Below, in pieces: positions 1 through 7,411 of a DNA stretch of 64,000 nucleotides (position 1 is its first letter; every line of letters begins with the position of its first letter). The position numbers and the translations under genes were made by a program. Origin of the DNA: Mesorhizobium sp. B2-8-5 (lineage in GTDB: Bacteria; Pseudomonadota; Alphaproteobacteria; Rhizobiales; Rhizobiaceae). The notes under the pieces were generated by a model that worked only from the letters and a program-made list of their open reading frames with translations, ran no database searches and was not told the DNA's origin. The DNA lies in NCBI RefSeq assembly GCF_006440675.2, contig NZ_CP083951.1, positions 1,631,001 to 1,695,000 on the forward strand. The letters are read 5' to 3'.

Positions 1-1
1 T

Positions 2-730
2 GTGCACGATCTCCGGCCCTGGTTTCAGCTTCGACACGATGCCGCCCGCCTGAAGCCGGGCGAGCTGCGCCTGATAGTCAGCGCGGTGGACGGAATTCTC
101 GACATCGATGTTCTTCAGGAACCAGGGCAGGCCGTTGCTGGCGATCTTCGACGTTACCGGTCCCGGCTCGATGAGGGAAAGGTGGATGCCGCTGCCTTCG
201 AGCTCCTGGCGCATGCACAGCATCAGGCCTTCGATGGCGTGCTTGGAGGCCGAATAGGCGCCGCGGAAGCGGACCGGAGCCAGCCCGAGGATCGAGGAGC
301 AGTGGACGAGCCGGCCGTGCCCCTGGCGACGCATGACCGGCACGATGCGCCGGGTAAGATCATGCCAGCCGAAGAAATTGGCCTCGAACTGCTCGCGAAG
401 TGCCGCGACCGGCAGATCCTCGACGGCGCCGGGCTGGGCGTAGGCGCCGTTGTTGAACAGCGCGTCAAGCGCGCCGCCGGTACGCTCCAGCACCGCATCG
501 ACCAAGGCGGCGATGGATTGAGGTTCTCGATAGTCAAGGTAGAACGCCTCTATGCCGTCCGCCTCGAGGACCGAAATATCGGCGGGCTTGCGCGCCGTGG
601 CGAACACCCGCCAGCCCTCCGCCTTCAACGCCCGCGCGCAATAGGCGCCGATGCCGGAGGAGGCGCCGGTGACGATGACGGTGCGCAACTCCTTGGCGGC
701 GGGGCGCGTTGTGGGACCTGGGGTTGCCAT
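2..730 (-). CDS. SDR family oxidoreductase (3' end beyond window)
   Basis: Reading leftward from the ATG at 730 gives an open frame of 243 codons that runs off the left edge, so the C-terminus is missing. The N-terminal half carries the Rossmann dinucleotide-binding motif TGASSGIG near residue 22, an NNGA motif near residue 94, a catalytic serine in HCSSILG, and the YSASKHA (YxxxK) active-site pair. This is the classical short-chain dehydrogenase/reductase pattern, so it is an NAD(P)-dependent cytosolic oxidoreductase of unknown substrate. It is divergent from the BrkB-like gene, with about 58 bp between the starts. The family is certain; the substrate cannot be inferred. Confidence 0.9.
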   Translation of the reverse strand, partial: MATPGPTTRPAAKELRTVIVTGASSGIGAYCARALKAEGWRVFATARKPADISVLEADGIEAFYLDYREPQSIAALVDAVLERTGGALDALFNNGAYAQPGAVEDLPVAALREQFEANFFGWHDLTRRIVPVMRRQGHGRLVHCSSILGLAPVRFRGAYSASKHAIEGLMLCMRQELEGSGIHLSLIEPGPVTSKIASNGLPWFLKNIDVENSVHRADYQAQLARLQAGGIVSKLKPGPEIVH

Positions 731-788
731 TTGCCGCAATCCCTTCCCATATTCGCGGCGTCGACACAATCGAGCGGAGCGCGGGTCC

Positions 789-1640
789 TTGCTGCGGAAT
801 ATCGTTGCCCTCAAGCGCGTGCTCTACGATGCGATTGGACATTTCAACACCGATGACGGCTGGGCAATGGCCAGCCATCTGGCGATCACCTCGCTGATGG
901 CGCTGTTTCCGTTCCTGATCTTCGCCACGACGCTCGGCAGCTTCCTCGGCGCACGCGCCTTCGCCGACACGGCCGTGCATCTGGTCTTCGACACCTGGCC
1001 CGAGCAGATCGCCAAGCCGATCGCGCATGAGGTGCAGAACGTGCTCACCGTGCGGCGCACCGACCTTCTGACCTACGGCGTGCTGCTTGCGGCCTATTTC
1101 GCCTCGAACGGCATCGAGGCGCTGCGCACCTCGCTCAACCGCGCCTATCGCGTCACCGAGACGCGCGGCATCGTCCATCGCAGGGTGCAGAGCATCATCT
1201 TCGTCCTGATCGCCACCGCCTGCTTCCTCGCAATCAGCGTGCTTCTGGTGTTCGCGCCGCTGCTCGCGCGGCTGGCGGAAGCGCATCTGGAATGGATCAA
1301 GCCCTATATGGGAACGATCACCATCTGGCGTTACGTGATCGCCTCGACGGTCATCGTCATCGGGCTGTTCTCGGTGCATATCTGGCTGCCGGCCGGCAAG
1401 CGTCGCTTCGTCTCGATCATACCGGGCATCGTCTTCACGCTGGTCGCCTGGCTGGTCGGGTCGACGATCTTCGCCACCTATCTCGACCATTTCTCGTCCT
1501 ATGTGACGACCTATGCCGGGCTCGCCTCGATCATGATCGCGGTCGTCTTCCTCTACATCATCTCGGCGATCTTCATCCTGGGCGGCGAGCTCAACGCCGC
1601 AATCAGCCGCTATCTGGAGGCGCGCGCGCGCGTCGGTTGA
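789..1640 (+). CDS. YihY/BrkB family inner-membrane protein
   Basis: About 283 residues with roughly six hydrophobic segments. The N-terminal stretch DDGWAMASHLAITSLMALFP and the C-terminal LGGELNAAISRYLEA are typical of the virulence factor BrkB/YihY family, which are polytopic membrane proteins of uncertain, possibly transport, function. The frame is open from 651, but family similarity begins around LLRNIVALKRVLYDAIGHF, so the TTG at 789 (or a GTG at 819) is the likelier start; the upstream part overlaps the divergent SDR gene. The 3' end overlaps the convergent EamA gene by 31 bp. Confidence 0.85.
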   Translation: MLRNIVALKRVLYDAIGHFNTDDGWAMASHLAITSLMALFPFLIFATTLGSFLGARAFADTAVHLVFDTWPEQIAKPIAHEVQNVLTVRRTDLLTYGVLLAAYFASNGIEALRTSLNRAYRVTETRGIVHRRVQSIIFVLIATACFLAISVLLVFAPLLARLAEAHLEWIKPYMGTITIWRYVIASTVIVIGLFSVHIWLPAGKRRFVSIIPGIVFTLVAWLVGSTIFATYLDHFSSYVTTYAGLASIMIAVVFLYIISAIFILGGELNAAISRYLEARARVG

Positions 1641-2512
1641 ACCCCGTTAGATCTGGCGGTTGCCAGGGCGACGCCGAGCGTGGCGATCGCCATGCCGGCG
1701 ATCTGCAGCAGGTTGAGCCGCTCGTTGAAAAGCACCCAGGCGATGACCGCGGTTACGGCCGGCACGAGGTAGAACAGCGAGGCGACCTTCGACATCTCGC
1801 CGTCCCTGATCATCACCATCAACAGGAATATGGCGCCGACCGACAGCACCAGGACCAGCCAAGCCATGGCGAAGATCAGCTCGCCATTGACGGTGACGGC
1901 GCGGGTCTCGAAAGCGAGCGAGCCCAGGATCATCACCGCGGAGCCGCCGACATACTGCCACATCGTCGCCGACACCAGATCGCCGCCGGAGGCATAGCGC
2001 TTCTGCCAGATGGTGCCGGCGCTCATGCCGAGCACGGAGACAAGCGAAGCCGTCAGCGTCGCCGGCGTGACGCCGCCGCCCAGTGCGCCGAGCTTCGGCC
2101 AGAGCACGATGACGACGCCAAGCAGCCCGACCGCAAGGCCGGCCCAATGGCGCGGCAGGATCGCCTCGCCGAGGAATTTGCCGGCAAGCACCGCCGTGAT
2201 CAGCGGCTGCAGGCCGACGATCAGCGCCGATAGACCCGCCGGCATGCCCCTGTGGATCGCCCAGAAGACGGCACCGAGATAGACGCCATGCATGAGGACG
2301 CCGGCCACCGTTGCGTGCAGCGCCTCTTCGCGCGTCGCCTTGCGCGAGCCGAGCAGCACGGTCAGCCCCGCAAACAGGATCGCCGCTATCACGAAGCGGA
2401 TGGCAAGGAAGGTAAAGGGTTCCGCCCAGGGCATGGCATAGCGCGCGCCGATGAAGCCGGTCGCCCACAGAACGACGAAGGAGGCGGGGATGAACCGCTT
2501 GATGCTCTGCAT
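1610..2512 (-). CDS. EamA/DMT family transporter
   Basis: A 300-residue protein with about ten hydrophobic helices in two repeats of five, the layout of the EamA (DUF6, drug/metabolite transporter) family. It begins FIPASFVVLWATGFIGARYA, as RhaT/YdcZ-like permeases do, and the second half has YLVPAVTAVIAWVLFNERL, a hallmark of the repeated EamA domain. It is probably an inner-membrane exporter of a small metabolite; the substrate cannot be told. The gene converges on the BrkB-like gene and overlaps its end by 31 bp. No regulator is adjacent. Confidence 0.88.
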   Translation of the reverse strand: MQSIKRFIPASFVVLWATGFIGARYAMPWAEPFTFLAIRFVIAAILFAGLTVLLGSRKATREEALHATVAGVLMHGVYLGAVFWAIHRGMPAGLSALIVGLQPLITAVLAGKFLGEAILPRHWAGLAVGLLGVVIVLWPKLGALGGGVTPATLTASLVSVLGMSAGTIWQKRYASGGDLVSATMWQYVGGSAVMILGSLAFETRAVTVNGELIFAMAWLVLVLSVGAIFLLMVMIRDGEMSKVASLFYLVPAVTAVIAWVLFNERLNLLQIAGMAIATLGVALATARSNGVQPTRARASR

Positions 2513-2665
2513 GGGGGAGGCTGCCAGGATGAACGGTTGATGACGGCAATTGCTCTAAAGCCGTTCAATCCCGCAAGCAAAACGAAACGGTTGATCCATA
2601 AGCTAAGTCGAATTCAACAAACCGTGCCAAGAGGGGCATGGCGCGTGGTCGCGCCATGGTGAGGC

Positions 2666-2953
2666 ATGTTTTTGCATCTCGACACGACCTGGCTTCTGTT
2701 CGCCTTCGCGATCATCGCCGGCTTCGGCTTCTTCTTCGGCACGGCGCTCGACGCGATCATGAAGGAGAGCGGTTTCGGCCCGACCGGCAATACGCTGCTG
2801 TTCATCTTCGGCTTTTTCGTCGCGGTGGCGGTCGCCAACAAGCATGGCATCAGCCTGAGCGATCTCAAGCTGGCGGTTGCCTGCGGGCTGGGCGGCGCCT
2901 TTGTCTTCATCAGCGTGCTGGCGCTGATCAAGGCTGGGATGGCCCGACTTTAA
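2666..2953 (+). CDS. Small three-helix membrane protein, unknown function
   Basis: A 95-residue protein with three hydrophobic stretches (about residues 8-28, 43-60 and 68-90) joined by short polar loops (KESGFGPTGNT, NKHGISLSDLK). I do not recognise a named family. Its hydrophobicity pattern and the alphaproteobacterial codon use argue that it is real. The stop overlaps the 3' end of the convergent gluQ gene by 4 bp. It has no clear operon partner: a 150-bp gap separates it from the divergent EamA gene. Confidence 0.6.
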   Translation: MFLHLDTTWLLFAFAIIAGFGFFFGTALDAIMKESGFGPTGNTLLFIFGFFVAVAVANKHGISLSDLKLAVACGLGGAFVFISVLALIKAGMARL

Positions 2954-3822
2954 TCAAGTCCGATAAGACGCCTGACGTCCCGTACCGGCACGCCCGCGTC
3001 TCGGAGCGCGGCAAGACCTGTGTCCTTGAAGCTCTTGGACAGTTTCCGGCCATCCGTGCCAAGGATCACGCGGTGGTGGAAATAGCGTGGCTGAGGCAGG
3101 TCGAGCAGTTCTTGCAGCAGGCGCTGCACCCCGGTCGCCGAATAAAGGTCCTGGCCGCGCACGACATGGCTGACATCCTGCAGCGCGTCGTCGACGACGA
3201 CGGCGAGATGGTAGCTGGTCGGGATGTCGCGGCGGGCGACGATGACGTCGCCCCAATCCTGTGGTCGTGCTGCGACGGTTCGTGTCGCCGACATCGTCTC
3301 ATCGATGAACTCCGCCCATGACAGGCCGGCCGCGAAGCGCGCCATCGCCGCTTCGACGTCGAGCCGCCAGGCAAAAGGCATGTTCTCGGCAATCCGCCGC
3401 TTGCGCTCCCTGGCGGGCAAGGCCTTGTCGAGCGGCGGGTAGAGCGGCACGCCGTCGGGATCGCGCGGCCAGTCGCGGCCGCCGGTCTCGGCGATGAAGG
3501 CGCGGATCTCGCCGCGGCTCATGAAAGCGGGATAGACGAGTTCCTCGGCGATCAGCCGGTCGAGCACCGCCCGGTATTCGGCGAAATGCTCGGACTGGCG
3601 GCGCACCGGCCGCTCCCAGTTCAATCCCAGCCATTCGAGGTCGCGGAAAATGCCGGCCTCGAATTGCGGCGTGCAGCGGGCGACGTCGATATCCTCGATG
3701 CGCAGCAGCAGGCGTCCGCCCGCTTGCGCCGCCATCCGCTGGTTGAGCAGAGCCGAGTAGGCGTGGCCGAGATGCAGTTCGCCATTGGGGCTCGGCGCGA
3801 AGCGGAATGTCAGGAGCGTCAT
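2950..3822 (-). CDS. gluQ: Glutamyl-Q tRNA(Asp) synthetase
   Basis: A 290-residue protein that looks like a glutamyl-tRNA synthetase catalytic core without the anticodon-binding domain. It has the class I HIGH signature as HLGH (residues 17-20), the FAPSPNG lead-in, and the KLSKS motif near residues 260-264, followed only by a short tail. Full GluRS is about 470 residues, so this length and layout identify the GluQ-RS (YadB) paralogue, which attaches glutamate to queuosine at position 34 of tRNA(Asp). It is divergent from the AlkA-like gene; the convergent neighbour overlaps its stop by 4 bp. Confidence 0.93.
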   Translation of the reverse strand: MTLLTFRFAPSPNGELHLGHAYSALLNQRMAAQAGGRLLLRIEDIDVARCTPQFEAGIFRDLEWLGLNWERPVRRQSEHFAEYRAVLDRLIAEELVYPAFMSRGEIRAFIAETGGRDWPRDPDGVPLYPPLDKALPARERKRRIAENMPFAWRLDVEAAMARFAAGLSWAEFIDETMSATRTVAARPQDWGDVIVARRDIPTSYHLAVVVDDALQDVSHVVRGQDLYSATGVQRLLQELLDLPQPRYFHHRVILGTDGRKLSKSFKDTGLAALRDAGVPVRDVRRLIGLD

Positions 3823-3913
3823 CTTTCAGGCGGCATTCGGGTTGAAAGGCGCGTTTGCCAATTGGTATTTAGCCCTCCATTGCCACTTCGCGGGCGCCCT
3901 GGGAACCAGCAAC

Positions 3914-4573
3914 GTGCAACGCATCGCCTCGCTCGACGACATTGCGGCAGGGCTCGACGCGCTCTGCCGGATCGATCCGCGGCTGGAGACCATACGCGGC
4001 AAAGCGGGCGAAGTGCCGCTTCGGCTGTCGGAGCCAGGGTTCAGGAGCCTCGCTTCCATTATCGTTTCACAGCAAGTTTCCCGCGCGAGCGCCGACGCCA
4101 TCTTCGGGCGGCTGGTGAAATTGGTCGATCCGCTGACGCCGCAGGGGATCCTTGCCGCCGGTGAAGGGATTTTTCGCGAGGCCGGGCTGTCGCGGCCGAA
4201 GCAGCGCGGGCTGCTCGCCGTCGCGCAAGCCGTGGCCGGCGGGCTCGATCTCGATCACCTGTGCACGCTGGACGCCGGCGAGGCGATCGCGGCTATGACG
4301 GCCGTGCCCGGCATCGGCCCATGGACGGCCGAATGCTACCTGCTGTTTGCCGCCGGCCATCCCGACGTGTTCCCCGCGCGCGACGTCGCTTTGCAGACGG
4401 CGGTTGGCCATGCGCTCGGCATCGACCCGCGTCCGCCGGAGAAAATGCTTATCCGGCTGGCCGAATCATGGAGCCCGTGGCGGGGTGTCGCGTCGCGGCT
4501 TTTTTGGGCTTATTACCGGGAATTGAAGGGCAGGGATGCGGCGCCGCCTGTCGAAATGGCCAAAAAAGCATGA
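3914..4573 (+). CDS. DNA-3-methyladenine glycosylase (AlkA/HhH-GPD type)
   Basis: About 219 residues with the HhH-GPD base-excision fold: the helix-hairpin-helix VPGIGPWTAECYLL near residues 131-144 and the catalytic aspartate in PARDVALQ (about D157). VSQQVSRASADAIFGRL is the conserved helix of AlkA-type enzymes. It removes alkylated purines such as 3-methyladenine from DNA. The frame is open back to 3785, but that part overlaps gluQ and lacks similarity, so I prefer the GTG at 3914. There is no Ada-like regulator nearby. Confidence 0.87.
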   Translation: MQRIASLDDIAAGLDALCRIDPRLETIRGKAGEVPLRLSEPGFRSLASIIVSQQVSRASADAIFGRLVKLVDPLTPQGILAAGEGIFREAGLSRPKQRGLLAVAQAVAGGLDLDHLCTLDAGEAIAAMTAVPGIGPWTAECYLLFAAGHPDVFPARDVALQTAVGHALGIDPRPPEKMLIRLAESWSPWRGVASRLFWAYYRELKGRDAAPPVEMAKKA

Positions 4574-4684
4574 AAATCATGCGTTTTTGGCGGCTTCGGC
4601 GAGAGACAATCCGCTTCACATCCCTGTCATGTCGGGCTTACAGTATCCGCGCCGTTCGGTTCTAGAAGCAAGGAGGCGAAGGAC

Positions 4685-5242
4685 GTGACGGTTGCCGTAT
4701 CTCCGGATGGGCTTCCCGCGCTGGTGCTGAATGCGGACTACCGTCCGCTCAGCTATTACCCCCTGTCGCTCTGGTCGTGGCAGGACGCCATCAAGGCCGT
4801 CTTCCTCGACCGGGTCAACATCGTCGCCGAATACGAGCACGCCGTCTCCTCGCCGACCTTCTCGATGAAGCTGCCGAGCGTGGTGAGCCTGAAAGCCTAT
4901 GTGAAGCCGTCGCGGCATCCGGCCTTCACCCGCTTCAACGTCTTCCTGCGCGACCGCTTCCAGTGCCAATATTGCGGCACGCCGGAGGATTTGACGTTCG
5001 ACCATGTCATCCCGCGCCATCGCGGCGGGGCGACGACCTGGGAGAATGTCGTCGCCGCCTGCTCGCCTTGCAATCTTCGCAAAGGCGGCATGATGCCGGC
5101 CCAGGCCAAGATGTGGCCGCTGCAAAAACCCTATCAGCCGACGGTACACGACCTGCACAACAACGGCCGCCTGTTCCCGCCCAACCATCTGCATGAAAGC
5201 TGGATGGATTATCTCTACTGGGATGTCGAACTCGAACCTTAG
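4685..5242 (+). CDS. HNH endonuclease family protein
   Basis: A 185-residue protein with a zinc-ribbon-like HNH core: CQYCG near residue 98, the metal-binding FDHVIPRHRGG, then ENVVAACSPCN. The N-terminal LVLNADYRPL and the C-terminal HESWMDYLYWD belong to the widely conserved alphaproteobacterial HNH protein found as a chromosomal single gene, not in a restriction system. It is probably a DNA nuclease or nicking enzyme of housekeeping type. The start has a GGAGGCGAAGG ribosome-binding stretch 4-14 nt upstream. No methylase is adjacent. Confidence 0.85.
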   Translation: MTVAVSPDGLPALVLNADYRPLSYYPLSLWSWQDAIKAVFLDRVNIVAEYEHAVSSPTFSMKLPSVVSLKAYVKPSRHPAFTRFNVFLRDRFQCQYCGTPEDLTFDHVIPRHRGGATTWENVVAACSPCNLRKGGMMPAQAKMWPLQKPYQPTVHDLHNNGRLFPPNHLHESWMDYLYWDVELEP

Positions 5243-5398
5243 AGTTCGGCAGAAATCCGCGAGCCCGGCCGTCTGCCGCAGCTTTCTGCGCTTCCGGTGC
5301 TCACGTACCTGACAGACCGTGATTATCAGACACACCCTGATATCGGACCAACTCGGTCATCCCTACTTGTCAATGGCTTCGCGTTTAAGGACGGGCTT

Positions 5399-5557
5399 CC
5401 CCCACTCCGTCGCTGCTTCGCAGCGCCACCTCTCCCCCCTCCGGAGGGAGAGGAAGGGAGCCTGCTTGAAGGAGCGCTGGCTACTAGGCTCGCGCCGTTC
5501 CTCTACCCCGTCGATCGGGGGAGAGGTGGCTCGGCGAAGCCGAGACGGAGTGGGGGG
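5399..5557. repeat. 159-bp rhizobial-type inverted repeat in a gene-free gap
   Basis: The 408-bp gap 5243-5650 holds one clear structure. The left arm (5399-5440; CCCACTCCGTCGC then CCACCTCTCCCCC) is mirrored by the right arm (5516-5557; GGGGGAGAGGTGGC then GACGGAGTGGGG). Inner hairpins (GCTGCTTCGCAGC, CTCGGCGAAGCCGAG) lie within the arms. Such large palindromic units are typical of dispersed intergenic repeats in Mesorhizobium and relatives. It sits between two convergent genes and would form a long hairpin in either transcript. I see no gene in the rest of the gap. Confidence 0.8.
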
Positions 5558-5650
5558 TCGACCTGGCTCGGACGTCGAAAGCCGCGCCATTCGACTCAGC
5601 CTGCCGAATTTTTGCTCGAACCCTGCGCCGCTGAATCCAATCAATCTCGC

Positions 5651-6169
5651 TCAATCCCGCGCGAGCGCGCTGCGGAAGGCGACGGCGGCGAGGATGAGGC
5701 TGGCGATGGCGTTCCAGCCGGCGAGCGACAGGCCGAGGATGCGCAGCGCCGCCTTGTCGCAGGAGGGCGGCACGAACTTGTCGAGCGCGTCGAGCACGCC
5801 CTTGCCGCCAGTGTCGACCGGGCCGGCGCCGGCGGTGCAGTCGGCCGGACCTTGCCACCAGGCCCATTCGACGCCCGAATGGTAGACGCCGAGATAAAGG
5901 CCGTAGAGCATCAAAAGGCCGCCGATCGCCAGCAGGCCGCGCGTCACCCAGGCCGGCGCGCGCAGCATCGAGGCGATCACCGCCAGCACCATCAGCGGCA
6001 CGCCGATATAGTAGGGGGTGCGCTGCTCGAGGCAGAGGTGGCAGGGGATGTAGCCGCCGATATATTGAAAGGCCAGCGCCGAGCCGACGGTCGCCGCCAT
6101 GGCGACGGCAAGAAAGAGCGCCGCGCGCGTGCGCTGGCGTCCAGTGTCGGCAATCATGGTCGCTGTCAT
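5651..6169 (-). CDS. dsbB: Disulfide bond formation protein B
   Basis: A 172-residue protein with four predicted membrane helices and both DsbB cysteine pairs: CHLC at residues 43-46 in the first periplasmic loop, and C111 with C137 (PADC and PPSCDK) in the second. It passes electrons from DsbA-type oxidases to the quinone pool. LGLSLAGWNAIASL at the C-terminus is typical of alphaproteobacterial DsbB. It follows the yqaA-like gene on the same strand with a 24-bp gap, so the two are probably one transcript. Confidence 0.92.
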   Translation of the reverse strand: MTATMIADTGRQRTRAALFLAVAMAATVGSALAFQYIGGYIPCHLCLEQRTPYYIGVPLMVLAVIASMLRAPAWVTRGLLAIGGLLMLYGLYLGVYHSGVEWAWWQGPADCTAGAGPVDTGGKGVLDALDKFVPPSCDKAALRILGLSLAGWNAIASLILAAVAFRSALARD

Positions 6170-6193
6170 CGATGGAAATCCGTTGTTGCGTCG

Positions 6194-6781
6194 CTATCCG
6201 TGGGCGTATCTGACGAGGATATAGAGCAAAATCAGGGCAGCGGCGCCGGCGCCGACAATCAATCCCAAACGCTTTTCGATGAACTCCCTGATCTCTTCGC
6301 CATAGCGGCGCAGCAGCCAGGCGAGCAGCAGGAAACGGGCGCCCCGCGCCACGATCGCCGAGACGATGAAGACCAAAAGATTGACGTGAAGCGCCCCGGC
6401 CAGAATGGTGACCACCTTGATCGGCGGCAGGTGCGCGGCGCCGGATGTGACGAGCAGCACCAGCATCAGCCCGGCGCCGGACGACTGCCATTTCTCGAAC
6501 GTGGATAGGCCGCCGAAATGCTCCAGGATCGGGCGTGCTATCGTGTCGTAGGCATAGTAGCCGATCAGCCAGCCGGCTATGCCGCCCAGCACGGACGCAA
6601 CAGTAGCCGTCAACGCGTAGCGATAGGCGCGTTTGGGCGCCGCCAACGCCATGGGCAGGAACAGCACGTCGGCCGGTATGAAGAACACGGAGCTTTCGAC
6701 GAAGGCGATGAAGGCCAGCCACCATTCGGCGGATTTGCGCGCCGCCAGCGACAGGGTCCAGTCGTAAAGTCCGCGAAGCAT
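6194..6781 (-). CDS. YqaA/DedA-like membrane protein
   Basis: About 195 residues with a SNARE-associated/DedA-type core: FFIPADVLFLPMALAAP near the N-terminus, GGIAGWLIGYYAYD in the middle and a C-terminal amphipathic tail. YqaA proteins are short relatives of DedA lipid-scrambling proteins of the inner membrane. The frame extends to 6844, but the ATG at 6781 has an AGGAGA ribosome-binding site 5 nt upstream, which fixes the start. It lies just upstream of dsbB, in the order often seen in rhizobia. Confidence 0.87.
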   Translation of the reverse strand: MLRGLYDWTLSLAARKSAEWWLAFIAFVESSVFFIPADVLFLPMALAAPKRAYRYALTATVASVLGGIAGWLIGYYAYDTIARPILEHFGGLSTFEKWQSSGAGLMLVLLVTSGAAHLPPIKVVTILAGALHVNLLVFIVSAIVARGARFLLLAWLLRRYGEEIREFIEKRLGLIVGAGAAALILLYILVRYAHG

Positions 6782-7053
6782 CGGCTCTCCTGATTTGGTT
6801 CCGAACGGCGGAGTGGTTTTCGGGCACCGGCATGCACGAAACAAGGACCCAAAGCGCCGCAGCCGGCGTTTCCAGCCAGACGCGATAAGTTTCGTTTCTC
6901 TAGAAAGATTTTACGCGCCGCACAATGGCGGCGCCCTTACGGAACCGTAAGGCGAGGTCCGGGCGCGGCTACCACTGGTAAATCGGCAACAGGCCAGTTG
7001 ACGAAAGCCCGTCCAACCGTATAGTCCGCGCCCATCCAGGCCGTCCGGTCTGA

Positions 7054-7138
7054 GCCCCTATGGCGGAATTGGTAGACGCGCTCGACTCAAAATCGAGTTC
7101 CGCAAGGAGTGCTGGTTCGATCCCGGCTAGGGGCACCA
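7054..7138 (+). tRNA. tRNA-Leu (anticodon CAA)
   Basis: An 85-nt cloverleaf. The acceptor stem GCCCCTA pairs with TAGGGGC and is followed by A-CCA, which is encoded. The D-arm contains GGTAGAC. The anticodon stem-loop is CTCGA-CTCAAAA-TCGAG, giving anticodon CAA for UUG codons. A long variable region (TTCCGCAAGGAGT) and the T-arm GCTGG-TTCGATC-CCGGC complete it. The long variable arm fits class II tRNA-Leu. It lies 90 bp before the left boundary repeat of the ars islet. Confidence 0.97.
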
Positions 7139-7187
7139 TCCTTCGCTCTGCGAGCTTCGGGTGGCAGGCCATCCTTCGCTCTGCGAG
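7136..7187 (+). repeat. 19-bp direct repeat immediately after tRNA-Leu
   Basis: CCATCCTTCGCTCTGCGAG occurs at 7136-7154, where it includes the tRNA CCA end, and again at 7169-7187, 33 bp later; a partial third copy (CTATCCTTCTCC) starts at 7196. The repeats lie between the tRNA and the ars islet. They might be remnants of repeated insertion at the tRNA end, but no integrase or distant copy of the tRNA 3' end is present in the window. Confidence 0.6.
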
Positions 7188-7230
7188 TTGGCAGGCTATC
7201 CTTCTCCAATCTTTCGGGTTTTGACGACTG

Positions 7231-7329
7231 GCGCAGGCCGACGACGGCCAGCCTGCGCCGTCTTATGCGATCAGAGCGAGTGCTTGTAGCCGATCGCGAT
7301 GTTGAGCTTGTCGCCGGCGAGATCGTCGT
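7231..7329. repeat. Left direct repeat bordering the ars islet
   Basis: This consists of a 29-bp hairpin-forming segment at 7231-7259 (starting GCGCAGGCCGACGACG, ending GCCTGCGCC), identical to 12148-12176, followed after 7 bp by the 63-bp perfect repeat 7267-7329, identical to 12239-12301. Recombination between the 63-bp copies would release 4,972 bp containing all six ars-related genes. In the right copy the two segments are separated by a 62-bp mobile-repeat sequence that is missing here. Confidence 0.92.
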
Positions 7330-7393
7330 TCGCGTCGGCGTCCTTGACGATGCCGGTGTCGTGCCAAGTGTAGCCGAGAGCAACCCTGGAGTG
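7267..7393 (-). pseudogene. Deleted fragment of the outer-membrane protein gene at 12243-12923
   Basis: Positions 7267-7329 are identical over 63 bp to 12239-12301, which is the 3' end of the intact gene including its stop codon. Positions 7330-7393 then match an internal part of the same gene (about 12524-12588) with a few mismatches and a 1-bp deletion. About 222 bp between the two parts are missing, and everything 5' of them is absent. It is therefore a broken, internally deleted remnant in the same orientation as the intact gene. Together with the hairpin at 7231-7259 it forms the left border of the ars islet. Confidence 0.9.
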
Positions 7394-7411
7394 ACAGCCG
7401 GTCGCTATGCA

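Noticed and set aside
6969..7172. 67-residue leftward open frame with GIEPALLAELDFESSAS
   Set aside because: It is the reverse strand of the tRNA-Leu gene; this peptide pattern is a known false gene from antisense tRNA.
7231..7259. Hairpin as terminator of the MFS gene
   Set aside because: No T-run follows in the leftward direction; the identical hairpin at 12148 shows it is part of the repeated border.
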